Assembly: GCA_902489225.1 (NCBI GenBank)
Contig: CABTZA010000002.1
Location: forward strand, 1-30,414
DNA length: 30,414 nucleotides
Source: an uncultured Collinsella sp.
GTDB lineage: Bacteria; Actinomycetota; Coriobacteriia; Coriobacteriales; Coriobacteriaceae
Direction of reading: 5' to 3'
Part shown: piece after piece, positions 29,953-30,414 of the stretch
Layout: every line of letters begins with the position of its first letter
Position numbering within the stretch: the first letter of the stretch is position 1
Made by a program: the position numbers and the translations under genes
Notes under the pieces: model-generated
Database searches by the model: none
What the model was told of the DNA's origin: nothing
What the model saw: only the letters and a program-made list of their open reading frames with translations

Positions 29953-30414
29953 TTAGCGCTTGCGGGGGACGAGCTTGGTGCGGCGCAGGTGGATCATCTC
30001 GGCGGCGATGGAGATGGCGATCTCCTCGGGGTCCTCGGCCTCGATGGCAACGCCGATCGGAAGGTGCAGCTCGCCGATCTGGTCCTGCGTAAAGCCTTCC
30101 TGCTCCAGGCGGGCACGCACAAAGGCCGTCTTGCGGCGCGAGCCCAGACAGCCCAGGTAGGCAGGCTTGGCGCGCATGGCCTGAATCACCACGTCGATAT
30201 CGGACTTGTGACCCGCCGTGGCGACGACCACCAGGTCGCGCGGGCCGATGGGGCACAGCTCGCTCAGGTTCTTGTAATCGACCAAGCGACGATCGTAGAC
30301 ACCGGGCACCCAATCGGGGGTCAGCGTGCCGGGGCGGTCGTCGCACGCCACGACGGCAAAGCCCGCCGCCGTGAGCACCCGCGCCGTCGCGGCGCCCACG
30401 TGGCCGCAGCCAAA
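29953..30414 (-). CDS. XdhC-family protein, C-terminal part (cut by window edge)
   Basis: At least 153 residues of a gene that continues past the right edge. The visible part is the XdhC C-terminal Rossmann-like domain: FGCGHVGAATARVLTAAGF with the Gly-x-Gly-x-x-Gly dinucleotide motif, VVACDDRPG, VVVATAGHKSD, AKPAYLGCLGSRRKTA and LHLPIGVAIEAEDPEEIAIS. XdhC/CoxI proteins help insert the sulfurated molybdenum cofactor into xanthine dehydrogenase-type enzymes. That would fit purine breakdown, but no such enzyme is seen here. The N-terminal part, with a usual conserved Cys, is outside the window. It ends before a large palindrome. Confidence 0.88.
   Translation of the reverse strand, partial: FGCGHVGAATARVLTAAGFAVVACDDRPGTLTPDWVPGVYDRRLVDYKNLSELCPIGPRDLVVVATAGHKSDIDVVIQAMRAKPAYLGCLGSRRKTAFVRARLEQEGFTQDQIGELHLPIGVAIEAEDPEEIAISIAAEMIHLRRTKLVPRKR

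Noticed and set aside
1..30414. CRISPR array or rRNA genes
   Set aside because: No regularly spaced repeats of the right length and no rRNA-like stretch were seen.

Overview
The window reads like a chromosome segment of a Coriobacteriia actinobacterium, most likely Collinsella or a close relative. This rests on the high G+C content, the adk-map-infA-rpmJ-rpsM-rpsK-rpsD-rpoA-rplQ order, the zinc-type S14 and the protein sequences; no 16S rRNA gene is present, so the genus is an inference. Nearly all reading frames are on the minus strand apart from a plus-strand block (about 3.6-8.2 kb) and one penicillin-binding protein gene.

Positions 1-5.4 kb are accessory. A minus-strand ABC exporter set (a 740-residue permease built from two related halves, an ATPase, and a second permease-like protein cut by the left edge) lies divergent from a four-helix DUF2975-like membrane protein and a small Cro/C1-type regulator. 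The shared intergenic space holds several palindromes that are good operator candidates. Directly behind the regulator, in the same frame, is the catalytic half of a tyrosine recombinase without its DNA-binding half, followed by about 400 bases of repeat-rich DNA without a recognisable gene.

Positions 5.5-19.9 kb hold housekeeping genes: an ACT-domain protein, citrate synthase, two convergent Cof-type HAD phosphatases, adenine deaminase, tyrosyl-tRNA synthetase (KMSKS type), a U32 peptidase-family protein, a bifunctional class A penicillin-binding protein with a long Thr/Gly/Pro tail, ArgR, a family 2 glycosyltransferase and TruA. Most are single-gene units with hairpin terminators. Several leaders hold possible RNA control elements, notably a hairpin plus U-run before adenine deaminase and a 13-bp stem that buries the ribosome binding site of the second HAD gene.

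Positions 19.9-29.6 kb form one long minus-strand ribosomal cluster: rplE, rpsN, rpsH, rplF, rplR, rpsE, rpmD, rplO, secY, adk, map, infA, rpmJ, rpsM, rpsK, rpsD, rpoA, rplQ. It supplies ribosomal proteins, the secretion channel, nucleotide balance, N-terminal methionine removal, initiation factor 1 and the RNA polymerase alpha subunit. Unusually, it begins at rplE: the usual upstream rplN-rplX genes are absent, and an XdhC-family gene sits there, separated by a large palindrome, a candidate promoter and a strongly structured leader. No rRNA, tRNA, CRISPR array or complete insertion sequence was found.
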